The translations under genes and the position numbers were made by a program. Shown piece by piece: positions 16,744-25,585 of a stretch of 64,000 bases of DNA (position 1 is its first letter; every line of letters starts with the position of its first letter). The DNA lies in assembly GCA_012744475.1 (NCBI GenBank), contig JAAYBV010000055.1, positions 1-64,000 on the forward strand, read 5' to 3'. The stretch is from Phycisphaerae bacterium (lineage in GTDB: Bacteria; Planctomycetota; Phycisphaerae; Sedimentisphaerales; Anaerobacaceae). The notes below the pieces were generated by a model. That model made no database searches. It worked only from the letters and a program-made list of their open reading frames with translations, and was not told the DNA's origin.

Positions 16744-19551
16744 ATGTTTAGCAGACGAATGATGACTATAGCATGGGCACTGGTGGTGTCTCTGGCGTTG
16801 GTCGGCCAGGCGCAGGACCCCGGTGCGGCCAGTGCGCCGAGTCCCGCCGATGGCATGGGGCGGGTCCCGGCGGAGGGGATTGTCCTGAGCTGGACCATCG
16901 GCGTCGATGCGATCCTGCACAACGTTTACTTCGGCACGGATGCGGCGGCGGTCGAGGCCAGGGACGCCAGCACCGCCATCCGTTCGATGTCGCTGGCGAC
17001 GGAGGTCGAGCTCGACGCCCTGGAGCCGATGACCACGTACTACTGGGCGGTCGATGAGTGGTCCGCCTCCGGGGCCACCTTCGCCGGAGCGGTCTGGAGT
17101 TTCACCACCGGTGATCCCGCTGATGCGGGCATCCTGGCAGAGTACTGGGCCAACATGGGCCTGGACGGTGAGCCGGCCGTGGTGACGGTCGTCAATGAAA
17201 TCAACAAGGACTGGGGCGACGGCGCTGTCCCCGGCGAGAATTCGCCCGATGCGGCCATTCCCGTCGACGGGTTCTCCTGCCGCTGGAGCGCCGCGCTGGT
17301 TGTCCTGAAGTCGGGCGCCTACACGTTCTATTCCGCTTCCGATGATGGGGCCAGGTTGTTCCTCAACGGTACGCCGATCACCGAAGGCTGGTATGATCGC
17401 GGCACGACCGAGGATGCCTCGGCACCACAGGAACTGGTGGCGGGCGAGACGTATCTGCTGGTCATGGAGATGTATGAGAACGGCGGCGGCGCGGCAGCGT
17501 TCCTGCGCTGGGAAGGCCCCGGCATCGCCAAGCAGGTCCTCACGGCAGGCGCCCTTCAGATCCCGAAGATGGCGATTTCTCCCAGCCCGGCCGTCGGCGC
17601 GACGGCGGTGAAGAACACGCCGACTCTGAGCTGGCGGGCCAGCGACACCGCGGTGGCCCACGATGTCTACCTGGGCACCGACCGGGACCTGGTCGCGGCG
17701 GGTGACGCCAGCGTGTACCTGGGCCGCGTGGAGGCCACCAGCTTCCAGATCGCCGATGCCCTCCAGGGCGAGACGGAGTACTTCTGGAAGGTGGATGAAG
17801 TGGCCGCGGACGAGACGATCGTTCCGGGTCTGGTCTGGAGCTTCACGGTCGTCGCGGACGTGCTCACCTCGCCCCAGGCTTGGGCGAACGCCGTTGCGCT
17901 GGCCGGACCGGGCTTCTTCGCGACCGACGTGGCCGACGGTGTCTACGACATCGGCGCCTTCGGCGGCGAGATGACCTATGAGTTCATCGTCAAGAGCAAC
18001 CCGCTGGAGACGCAGGCCAGCATGTGCCTGATCGGCCGCAGAGACTTCGGCGACACCGAGATGGGACTCAAGTACGAGCAGTGGAACAACACCGGGACCT
18101 ACGGCGCGACCGTCTTCGGCGTGCTCGACTATGACTACGGCGTCGCCACCAATCCGGGTGTGCCGACGCACCTGGTCTTCGTCGCCAGTGAGGCCGCCGG
18201 GACAACGGCCCTCTATGTCAACGGTGTCTATCGGGCGAGCATCGATGCGGCCATCCTCCTGTCCGGTTCGGTGGGCATCGGCTACGGTGCCCAGGATCGG
18301 GCCGGCGCGGATCCGTTCTTCGATGACTTTGACGGCGCGATCTTCGGCGTGGCCATCTATGACGGCGCGCTGACCTACGGGCAGATCAGGACGCACGCAA
18401 ACACCTACTTCATGCTCGGAGCCGCCGACGTCACCGCCCCCGGTGACGAGGTCATCGGCGATCCCAACGACGGCGATTGGCCCGGCGCTGAGACGCCGAA
18501 CCTGGCGATCGACGACAACGTCGCGAAGAAGTACCTGCACTTCAAGGGCGCAACCCAGGCTACCGGCTTCAAGGTGGCGCCGGCGGTCGGTCCGACCGTG
18601 GTCACGGCTCTGGCGTTCACCACCGCCAACGACGCGGTCGAGCGCGATCCGGTCTCGTTCGAGCTTTATGGCTCCAATGAGAGCATCGAGGGCCCGTTCG
18701 AGCTGATCGCCAGCGGCGACATCGTCGATTTCGCCGGCGAAGTAGCCTGGCCGCGATTCACCAAGACCGTCACGCCGATCGAGTTCGAGAACGCGGTGGC
18801 GTACACATACTATCAGGTCATGTTCCCGGCCGTTCGCGATCCGGGTTCGGCCAACAGCATGCAGATCGCCGAGGTCGAGCTGATCGGCGTGCCTGCTGCG
18901 AACGTGCTGTTCGCAGAAGACTTCGAAGGGCTGCCTCTGGGCCCGAATGTGGATGAGGTCGTGGCCGGCGATGCCGTCTGGACGAAGACCGCTCCGGAAG
19001 GCTGGCTCATCGACGACAGCGGCATGCCCGGGGTCGGTGATCCGGCGATGGACGGCGTGACCGAATGGGCCGGCTGGAGCTTTGCCGACAAGGACTGGTG
19101 GGTGCAGGCCGCCGAGGATCAGGATCGGTCGAAGTTCACGCTCGGAACCGGCATCGTGGCCATTGCCGATGCGGACGAATGGGACGACCAGGATCACGCG
19201 GAAGGCTGGTACGACAGCTTCCTCAGCACGCCGATCATCGATCTGGCCGGCGTCGAGGCGGGCATGCTGCAACTGCGGTTCGACTCGAGCTGGCGTCCGG
19301 AGTTTGACAACGACTATCACCAGACCGCGAAGATCACGGTCTCGTTCGACGGAGGCGATCCGGTGGAGGTGCTCCTGTGGGAATCGGATGAGAGCAGTCC
19401 GAACTACAAGCCCTACGCCACGAACGAGTCGATCGCCGTCGCGATCCGCAAGCCCGCGGACGCCCAGAACATGGTCGTGACCTTCGGCCTGGTCGAGGCC
19501 GGAAACGACTGGTGGTGGGCGATCGACAACGTGGAGATCACCTACTACTAA
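16744..19551 (+). CDS. large secreted PA14/LamG/fibronectin-like surface protein
   Basis: A 935-residue exported protein with a signal peptide (about 1-23, ending GQAQ). It has a Fn3-like module (PSPADG...VLSWT...YYWAVDEW...WSFTTG), a PA14 domain (about 135-270: LAEYWANMG, YTFYSASDDGARLFLNGTPI), a second Fn3-like module (AHDVYLGTD...EYFWKVDEV), a LamG-like domain (about 395-560) and C-terminal beta-sandwich regions ending NDWWWAIDNVEITYY. No catalytic residues are evident; the modules bind carbohydrate or other surface proteins. ATG 16744 follows GAGGAGACGAGG. It is a single-gene unit with a strong promoter and terminator of its own. Shared Fn3-like wording with the protein at 35784-38738 shows that the two are mosaic relatives. 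Confidence 0.75.
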   Translation: MFSRRMMTIAWALVVSLALVGQAQDPGAASAPSPADGMGRVPAEGIVLSWTIGVDAILHNVYFGTDAAAVEARDASTAIRSMSLATEVELDALEPMTTYYWAVDEWSASGATFAGAVWSFTTGDPADAGILAEYWANMGLDGEPAVVTVVNEINKDWGDGAVPGENSPDAAIPVDGFSCRWSAALVVLKSGAYTFYSASDDGARLFLNGTPITEGWYDRGTTEDASAPQELVAGETYLLVMEMYENGGGAAAFLRWEGPGIAKQVLTAGALQIPKMAISPSPAVGATAVKNTPTLSWRASDTAVAHDVYLGTDRDLVAAGDASVYLGRVEATSFQIADALQGETEYFWKVDEVAADETIVPGLVWSFTVVADVLTSPQAWANAVALAGPGFFATDVADGVYDIGAFGGEMTYEFIVKSNPLETQASMCLIGRRDFGDTEMGLKYEQWNNTGTYGATVFGVLDYDYGVATNPGVPTHLVFVASEAAGTTALYVNGVYRASIDAAILLSGSVGIGYGAQDRAGADPFFDDFDGAIFGVAIYDGALTYGQIRTHANTYFMLGAADVTAPGDEVIGDPNDGDWPGAETPNLAIDDNVAKKYLHFKGATQATGFKVAPAVGPTVVTALAFTTANDAVERDPVSFELYGSNESIEGPFELIASGDIVDFAGEVAWPRFTKTVTPIEFENAVAYTYYQVMFPAVRDPGSANSMQIAEVELIGVPAANVLFAEDFEGLPLGPNVDEVVAGDAVWTKTAPEGWLIDDSGMPGVGDPAMDGVTEWAGWSFADKDWWVQAAEDQDRSKFTLGTGIVAIADADEWDDQDHAEGWYDSFLSTPIIDLAGVEAGMLQLRFDSSWRPEFDNDYHQTAKITVSFDGGDPVEVLLWESDESSPNYKPYATNESIAVAIRKPADAQNMVVTFGLVEAGNDWWWAIDNVEITYY

Positions 19552-19581
19552 ACCGAGTTGTCAGTCTTAGAGAAGTGTCCG

Positions 19582-19623
19582 AACGGGAGTCTGCGGCACA
19601 AGCGCAGACTCCCGTTTCTTTTT
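19582..19623 (+). terminator. intrinsic terminator after the PA14/LamG gene
   Basis: A perfect 14-base-pair stem (19582-19595 with 19603-19616) and a seven-base loop, followed by TTCTTTTT. It lies about 30 bases past the stop at 19551. This is one of the two clearest intrinsic terminators in the window. Confidence 0.92.
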
Positions 19624-19797
19624 GGCATCCTGCATACGTCAGGTCCGGGCACATCCTGCGGCGCAGAGGGCGTTGCCCACCACGCCGCTTTGCAGTAGAC
19701 TCCTTCCGGTGATTGATGAAGCAACGCGCTGAACGACTGTCCGGGGCAGTCGCATGGAGCTTCGCGATGTCGTCGTGTTCGAGACGAGGAGAATCCG

Positions 19798-21249
19798 ATG
19801 AACCGATACGAGACCATCTTGGTTGCCGCCGTATGCTTCACTCTGGTCCTTGGCGCATGGGGCCAACAGGCTGCAGCCGGCGTAGACGTCGTCAGGGTCG
19901 TGCCCGAAGAGACGGACGAGTTGCTGGCCAATCCGGGCATGGGTTGGCAGACCTTCCATCACACGCGGGACCAGGACAGGAACCTGCCGGATTGGATCCC
20001 CTCAACCGTCCACTACGCGCGGTGGGGCTGGGGCCAGATCGAACCGCGTCCGGGCGAAATCGATCACGCCTTTCTCGACCGCGTTCTGGAACAGACGCGT
20101 ACCGCCGGCCAGCGGCTGGCGTTTCGGGTCATGTGCTGCTCGACGTCGCCCGGCCGACCCTATCACCCGGACTGGCTCGACGACGTCGGCGGCCGCATCA
20201 TCATCGCCGACTACGACAATCAGAAGGAACTGCCCATTCCTGACCTGGACGATCCGGAAGTGCTGGCCCGGCATCTCGATTTCATCGGGCGACTCGGCGC
20301 TCGTTACGACGGGCACCCGGACATCGATCACGTCGACCTGGGCACCGTGGGCTGGTGGGGTGAATGGCACATGAGCAGCTCCACCATCGCCAGGATGCCG
20401 ACCGTGGAGAATCGCAGGCAGATCATCGACGCCTACGCGAAGGCCTTCACGAAGACCCCGCTGGTGATGCTCATCGGCGACTCGGAGAGCCTGGCCTATG
20501 CGGCCGAACGCGGGGCCGGATGGCGGGCCGATTGCCTGGGTGACATGGGCGGCTTCTCGAAGACGTGGTGCCACATGTGCGACGCCTACCCCCAACTGGT
20601 GCGCAAGGCGGGCGTCGCAGACGCCTGGAAGACGGCGCCGGTCGCATGGGAAACGTGCTGGGACATGCGGCGATGGGTCAGCGAAGGCTGGTCGCTGCGA
20701 TACATCTTCAACTACGCCCTGGCCATGCACGGCTCGCACATCAACAACAAGTCCGCGCCTCTGCCGGCCGGCGACAACGTGCGTCAGGAAATCGAGCGGT
20801 TCCTCCGCCGGCTTGGGTACCGTCTCATCCTGCGGGAGCTGAGCCACCCGAAGCAGGCCCGCCCGGGCGATTCGGTGACGGTGGCCATGACATGGCAGAA
20901 CACCGGCTCGGCCCCCTGCTACCGGCCGTATCGGCTGGCCTATCGGCTGCTCGACGAGCAGGGCCGCAGCCGCGTGCTCATCGGCAACGTCACCGTCGAA
21001 AAGTGGATGCCCGGCACGGTGGACATCTTCGACGAGAAATTTCTCGAAGAGCCGCCGGACCTGCCGCCTGGAGAGATCGTCAACGTCTCGGACCGCGTGA
21101 CATTGCCGCCGGACCTGCACGCCGGGGAGTACTCTCTCGCCATCGCGATTGTCGGTGAACGCTCGACCGATCCGATAGTGAGACTCGCCATCAAAGGCGG
21201 AGATCAGGATGGATGGTATCTCCTGAGCGAGATCGTCGTCCGGCAGTAG
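19798..21249 (+). CDS. secreted DUF4832-type protein with glycosidase-like barrel (paralogue 1)
   Basis: A 483-residue protein with a signal peptide (about 1-27). The N-terminal two thirds look like a glycoside-hydrolase-type barrel: NPGMGWQTF, HYARWGWGQIEPRPGEIDH, LAFRVM, VDLGTVGWWGEWH, where the Glu of GEWH is a plausible acid/base, and PLVMLIGD. From about residue 330 the C-terminal DUF4832 domain begins (LGYRLILREL, TWQNTGSAPCYRPYRLAYRL), a beta-sandwich. GAGGAG lies upstream of ATG 19798. A clear paralogue is at 42600-43997 (shared DCLGDMGGFS, TWCHMCD and CYRPFRLA). Family members are found in planctomycete and Bacteroidota glycan loci; substrate unknown. Confidence 0.7.
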   Translation: MNRYETILVAAVCFTLVLGAWGQQAAAGVDVVRVVPEETDELLANPGMGWQTFHHTRDQDRNLPDWIPSTVHYARWGWGQIEPRPGEIDHAFLDRVLEQTRTAGQRLAFRVMCCSTSPGRPYHPDWLDDVGGRIIIADYDNQKELPIPDLDDPEVLARHLDFIGRLGARYDGHPDIDHVDLGTVGWWGEWHMSSSTIARMPTVENRRQIIDAYAKAFTKTPLVMLIGDSESLAYAAERGAGWRADCLGDMGGFSKTWCHMCDAYPQLVRKAGVADAWKTAPVAWETCWDMRRWVSEGWSLRYIFNYALAMHGSHINNKSAPLPAGDNVRQEIERFLRRLGYRLILRELSHPKQARPGDSVTVAMTWQNTGSAPCYRPYRLAYRLLDEQGRSRVLIGNVTVEKWMPGTVDIFDEKFLEEPPDLPPGEIVNVSDRVTLPPDLHAGEYSLAIAIVGERSTDPIVRLAIKGGDQDGWYLLSEIVVRQ

Positions 21250-21358
21250 CCTCATCCGCGCGGGTCGAGAATAGAGCATATCCGCAGGGCGGCGCCGGGT
21301 GTGACTGATGTCTCTGGTACAACGGAGCTGCATTTGCGGCAAAACACTGGACCGACTC

Positions 21359-21450
21359 TGTCATCCTGAGTGCAGCGAAGGATCGGGGCCGCGAACGTGG
21401 GAGACCTGCTGTTCGGTGCCCGGTTACTTCGGCTTCGCCTCGGCATGACA
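21359..21450. repeat. 92-base interspersed palindromic element
   Basis: The ends TGTCATCCTGAG (from 21359) and the complement of GGCATGACA (to 21450) are inverted, with imperfect arms of about 30 bases (GCAGCGAAGGATC against GGCGAAGCCGAAG). It lies in the 350-base spacer between the DUF4832 gene and the GH35 gene. The termini match a short interspersed repeat that I know from many bacterial genomes. It has no coding capacity. Confidence 0.65.
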
Positions 21451-21503
21451 AGTCAACAGGCCCTACCAGATCACACGGGCGACGCACGCCTTGCGGCACG
21501 GAG

Positions 21504-21532
21504 TTGCCGGCCTCCGAAAGCTGCGATACAAT
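21504..21532 (+). promoter_or_regulatory. candidate promoter of the GH35 gene
   Basis: TTGCCG at 21504-21509 and TACAAT at 21527-21532 with a 17-base spacer, about 70 bases upstream of ATG 21602. The -10 is five of six to consensus, the -35 four of six. Confidence 0.4.
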
Positions 21533-21601
21533 GCCGGGCGAAAACTCGGCCCCTGCCGAATCGAACGACAACGGCAAATCAGTCAAGGTGGAGATACCCC
21601 T

Positions 21602-23962
21602 ATGCCGATGAGAAACGTTGCCCCGCTACGTTGGGTCCTTGTCAGTCTGATCGCAGCCGGTTGTGCCGGCGTCTGGGCCACAAGGGCGACCGCCCAGGCG
21701 ACGCACCGCTTTGCCATCGGTGATGAGAACTTCCTGCTGGATGGCCGGCCCCTGCAAATCCGCTGCGGGGAGATCCATTTCGCTCGCGTTCCGCGGGAGT
21801 ACTGGGTCCACCGTCTGCGACTGTGCAAGGCGATGGGTCTGAACACGGTGTGCGCGTACCTGTTCTGGAACTTCCACCAGTGGGACCCGGGCCGGTTCGA
21901 CTGGTCGGGCCGGGCGGACGCGGGAGAGTTTTGCCGCCTGGCGCAGCAGGAGGGTCTCTGGGTGATCCTGCGGCCCGGCCCCTACGCCTGCGCCGAATGG
22001 GAGGGCGGCGGCCTGCCCTGGTGGCTGCTCAAGAAGGAGAACATCCGAATGCGCAGCCGCGATCCGGACTTCCTGGCAGCCGGCCGCAACTGGCTCAAGG
22101 AAGTGGGCCGGGTGCTGGGCCCGATGCAAATCACGCGGGGCGGTCCCATCCTCATGGTTCAAGTCGAGAACGAGTACGGCTTCTACGGTGACGACGTCCA
22201 GTACATGGGCGAGATGCGTCAGGCCCTGCTCGACGCCGGATTCGATGTCCCCCTGTTCGCGTGCAATCCGCCGTACGCCCTTCGCAAGGGCCTGCGGGAC
22301 GATCTGTTCAACGTGGTCAACTTCGGCAAGGACCCTGCCGATGGGTTCAGGGCCCTGCGCGAAATCCAGCCCAAGGGTCCCTTGATGTGTGGAGAGTTCT
22401 ATCCGGGCTGGTTCGACACCTGGGGTTTCCCGCACCACCTGGGCAACACGCCGCAATATCTGGCGGACCTCGAATACATGCTCAAGAACAACGCGTCGTT
22501 CAGCATCTACATGGCGCACGGGGGCACCACCTTCGGCCTGTGGTCCGGAGCAGACCGGCCGTTCAAGCCCGATACGTCCAGCTACGACTACGATGCGCCG
22601 ATCAGCGAGGCCGGCTGGATCGGTGAGAAGTTCCGGCTCACGCGCGACCTGATGGCCAGGTATCTGCTGCCGGGCGAGACGATCCCCGAGCCGCCGGCGG
22701 CCAATCCCGTGACGGCGGTCGCCCGCTTCGAGCTGAACGAGTCGGCCGCGATCTTTGACAACCTGCCCGTGCCCATCGAGGACAAGGCGCCTCGCAATAT
22801 GGAGGCGTACGACCAGGGCCGAGGCTGCATTCTGTACCGCGCGACACTGCCCGCCGGACCTGCCGGCGAACTGTCTGCGAAGGAAGCGCGTGACTTCGCC
22901 TGGGTCTTTCTGGACGGCAAGCTTCTCGGCACCATGGACCGGCGTTCGCAGCAGTACCGCGTGCAGGTCCCGCAACGCCAAGCCGCGGCCCGCCTGGACA
23001 TCCTGATCGAGGCGATGGGCCACGTCAACTTCGGGCCCGAGGTGCACGACCGCAAGGGCCTGCACGGGCCGGTGACGCTCAAGACCGCCGCCGGCGACAG
23101 GCTGGAGCCGAGGGCGTGGCAGGTGTACCGGTTGCCCCTGGATGAGCCGATGCTCGCGAGCCTTCAATGGAAGCGCGGCAAGGCCGGCGGACCGGCGTTC
23201 TGGCGGGGCGGATTCGATGTCACCGAGCCGGCGGACACGTTCCTCGACGTGAGCACGTGGGGCAAAGGCGTGCTGTGGGTCAACGGCCGGTGCATGGGGC
23301 GGTTCTGGAATATCGGACCGACGCAGACCATGTACGTGCCGGGTCCGTGGCTCAAGCGAGGCCGCAACGAGGTGATCGTGCTGGACCTGCTCGGGCCGCA
23401 AGAGCCGGCCCTGGCGGGACTGGAGAAGCCGATCCTGGATCAGGTCCGGCCACAGTTCGATTTCAGCAGGAAGGTGCAGCAGGCTGTCCCGGCCATTGAG
23501 GGCGTACGGCCGGTGCACAGCGGCGCCTTCGCGCCCGGACCGGCCGCCCAGGAAGTGCGATTCGCCAGGCCCGTTGAAGGCCGCCAGTTCTGCCTGGAGA
23601 CCCTCAGCGCCGTGGACGGCAAGCCCTTCGCCGCCGTCGCCGAGCTTGACCTGTTGGGAACCGACGGCCGGCCCATCGCGCACACCCTCTGGACCGTCGC
23701 CTATGTCGACAGCGAGGAACGGATCCAGGAGGACGGCTCTGCGCTCAACGCGATCAACGGGCAGACCGCGGATTTCTGGCACACCGAGTGGAGCCAGACG
23801 CAGCCCGGCCATCCGCACCGGCTGGTGATAGACCTGGGCAAAACCGAGACGATCGGCGGATTCCGCTACGTGCCTCGGGCAGGCGATCCGTCGGTTGGCG
23901 GCAGGATCAAGGACTACCGCCTGTATGTGGGCGCGTCGCTCGCCAGGCCCATCGCGCAGTAG
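21602..23962 (+). CDS. secreted GH35 beta-galactosidase
   Basis: A 786-residue exo-acting glycosidase of family GH35. A signal peptide covers about 1-32. The barrel starts with IRCGEIHFARVP (GH35: xGExHYxRxP) and contains YACAEWEGGGLPWWL. VENEYGFYG at 188-196 holds the acid/base Glu191, and MCGEFYPGWFDTWG the nucleophile Glu. MAHGGTTFG is also a GH35 hallmark. Galactose-binding jelly-roll domains follow, and the last ~150 residues resemble an F5/8 type C (discoidin) domain (TETIGGFRYVPR, GRIKDYRLYVG), which stops abruptly soon after LYVG and looks shortened. AGGTGGAG precedes ATG 21602. It probably removes terminal beta-galactose from plant or algal glycans in the periplasm or outside. Confidence 0.88.
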   Translation: MPMRNVAPLRWVLVSLIAAGCAGVWATRATAQATHRFAIGDENFLLDGRPLQIRCGEIHFARVPREYWVHRLRLCKAMGLNTVCAYLFWNFHQWDPGRFDWSGRADAGEFCRLAQQEGLWVILRPGPYACAEWEGGGLPWWLLKKENIRMRSRDPDFLAAGRNWLKEVGRVLGPMQITRGGPILMVQVENEYGFYGDDVQYMGEMRQALLDAGFDVPLFACNPPYALRKGLRDDLFNVVNFGKDPADGFRALREIQPKGPLMCGEFYPGWFDTWGFPHHLGNTPQYLADLEYMLKNNASFSIYMAHGGTTFGLWSGADRPFKPDTSSYDYDAPISEAGWIGEKFRLTRDLMARYLLPGETIPEPPAANPVTAVARFELNESAAIFDNLPVPIEDKAPRNMEAYDQGRGCILYRATLPAGPAGELSAKEARDFAWVFLDGKLLGTMDRRSQQYRVQVPQRQAAARLDILIEAMGHVNFGPEVHDRKGLHGPVTLKTAAGDRLEPRAWQVYRLPLDEPMLASLQWKRGKAGGPAFWRGGFDVTEPADTFLDVSTWGKGVLWVNGRCMGRFWNIGPTQTMYVPGPWLKRGRNEVIVLDLLGPQEPALAGLEKPILDQVRPQFDFSRKVQQAVPAIEGVRPVHSGAFAPGPAAQEVRFARPVEGRQFCLETLSAVDGKPFAAVAELDLLGTDGRPIAHTLWTVAYVDSEERIQEDGSALNAINGQTADFWHTEWSQTQPGHPHRLVIDLGKTETIGGFRYVPRAGDPSVGGRIKDYRLYVGASLARPIAQ

Positions 23963-24391
23963 GCAAGCGCGACGAGGGCGTGCATCAAGTTTTCCTTATC
24001 GGCCGGCATTGGCCCGAGGCGCCGCGGATGGGCCTCCGCGACTGGCCTTTTGCCCTATTCCGGACGCTCTTTCGAGGCGGACCAAAAGGCGACATGACCA
24101 TACAACCGCCTCAGAATGAAGATGTTACGAGAACAGCTCTGGGCATACTCGAAGCGCCGAGACACGGAACGCCATCGGATCGGAGCAGCCGGAAACAGCC
24201 GGAGGAGTTTGTAAAAGCGGACAAGCCAGAGTTCCAATATGGGCGAGTTTGCATTACAATGTGGCCTGGACTGGGAATTCAGTCCCGGCGCGCCGGGATG
24301 CGAAAATTCTCGCGAAAACCGATATTTCCGTTGAGCCGGAAGGTATACTTCCAACATTGTTGACCTGATGCGGTCAGAAAGGAAGGGAATC
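23963..24391. other. spacer upstream of the Liv-type operon
   Basis: About 430 bases with no convincing gene. It must hold the promoter of the transporter operon; a possible -10 is TATACT at 24344-24349, without a good -35. Composition is noticeably richer in A+T from about 24100 than the genes around it. Confidence 0.4.
24361..24376. promoter_or_regulatory. inverted repeat TGACC-N6-GGTCA, possible operator
   Basis: A perfect five-base inverted repeat with a six-base spacer, 15 bases before the lipoprotein start and just downstream of the TATACT box. Size and position suit a repressor operator for the transporter operon, but the arms are short and could be chance. Confidence 0.3.
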
Positions 24392-25567
24392 ATGCAAACA
24401 CGGTTGGCAGCGATTCTGGGGGGTCTGATTCTGGCGTGCGTCGTCCCTCTGTCGGGGTGCAAGAAGTCGCCGGAAGCGCCGGCTCCTGAAGCGGCGCCGA
24501 TCAAGGTGGGCGCCATCTTCTCCGTTACCGGCCCGGCCTCGTTCCTCGGCGCTCCGGAGGCCAAGACAGTCCAGATGTTTGCGGAGAAGCTCAACCAATC
24601 CGGCGGCGTTCTTGGGCGCAAGATCGAACTGCTGGTACGGGACTCCGGCGGAAGCCCGGAGAAGGCCATCTCCCTGGCCAAGCAGCTCATCGACGAAGAG
24701 AAGGTCCTGGCCATCCTCGGCCCGTCGACCAGCGGAGAGAGCCTCCAGATCAAGAGCATCTGTCAGGAAGGCCAGACGATTCTGCTGTCCTGTGCCGCCG
24801 CCGAGGAGATCGTCGTTCCGTTGGCCAGCTATGTCTTCAAGACCCCGCAAAAGGACAGCCAGGCCGCCCAGTGGATCTTCAACACGATGAAGGACCTGGG
24901 GATCACCAAGATCGGCGTTATCACGAGCAATACGGGCTTCGGCAAAGGGGGAAAGACCCATCTGGAGCAGATGGCCCCGGCAAACGGCGTCGAGATTCTC
25001 GTCAACGAGGTCTACGAGAAGGAGGCCACGGACCTGACGGGCGTTCTGACCAAGGTCAAGGGCGCCGGCGTCCAGGCGGTGGTCAACTGGTCGATCGAGC
25101 CGGCCCAGGGCATCGTCGCCAAGAACATGAAGCAAATCCAACTGGACGTGCCCCTGTTCCAGAGCCACGGCTACGGCAACATCAAGTACGTCCAGGGCAG
25201 CGGAGAGGCCGCCAACGGCACGATCTTCCCCTGCGGGCGATTGCTCGTGGCGGACAGCCTGCCCGCGAACCATCCCCAGAAGGCCCTGCTGACCGAATAC
25301 AAGAGGGACTATGAGTCCAGGTACAACGAGGACGCCAGCACTTTCGGAGGCCATGCCTACGACGCCATCCTGATTCTCACCGAGGCGATCAAGAAGGCGG
25401 GCTCGGCGGACCCGAAGGCCGTACGCGACGCGATCGAGAACCTCAAGGGCGTGGTCGGCACCGCCGGGGTCTTCAACTTCTCGGCGCAGGACCACAACGG
25501 CCTGGGCCTGGACGCCTTCGAGATGCTGACCGTCAAAGACCAGAAATTCGCCATCTACCAGAAGTAG
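24392..25567 (+). CDS. LivK-type substrate-binding lipoprotein
   Basis: A 391-residue periplasmic binding protein of the branched-chain amino acid/amide (HAAT) ABC family. The lipobox LSGC puts the lipid anchor on C23. Mature-protein strands IKVGAIFSVTGPASFLG, GGVLGRKIELLVRD and ILGPSTSGES are the LivJ/K pattern. HAAT receptors bind amino acids, urea, amides or aromatic acids; sequence alone does not say which. ATG 24392 is preceded by GGAAGGGA. It is the first gene of the operon, with a PaaK-like ligase at the far end that hints at an aromatic or other carboxylic acid ligand. Confidence 0.9.
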   Translation: MQTRLAAILGGLILACVVPLSGCKKSPEAPAPEAAPIKVGAIFSVTGPASFLGAPEAKTVQMFAEKLNQSGGVLGRKIELLVRDSGGSPEKAISLAKQLIDEEKVLAILGPSTSGESLQIKSICQEGQTILLSCAAAEEIVVPLASYVFKTPQKDSQAAQWIFNTMKDLGITKIGVITSNTGFGKGGKTHLEQMAPANGVEILVNEVYEKEATDLTGVLTKVKGAGVQAVVNWSIEPAQGIVAKNMKQIQLDVPLFQSHGYGNIKYVQGSGEAANGTIFPCGRLLVADSLPANHPQKALLTEYKRDYESRYNEDASTFGGHAYDAILILTEAIKKAGSADPKAVRDAIENLKGVVGTAGVFNFSAQDHNGLGLDAFEMLTVKDQKFAIYQK

Positions 25568-25585
25568 CCGGGACGAAACAGATCC

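Noticed and set aside
16309-19320. Open frame of 1003 codons on the - strand antisense to the PA14/LamG protein
   Set aside because: Asp/Arg/His-rich mirror translation without domains; the + strand has a promoter, signal peptide, PA14 domain and terminator.
23788-24363. 191-codon frame overlapping the end of the GH35 gene
   Set aside because: The first part is a shifted reading of GH35 and the remainder matches no family; composition is not gene-like.
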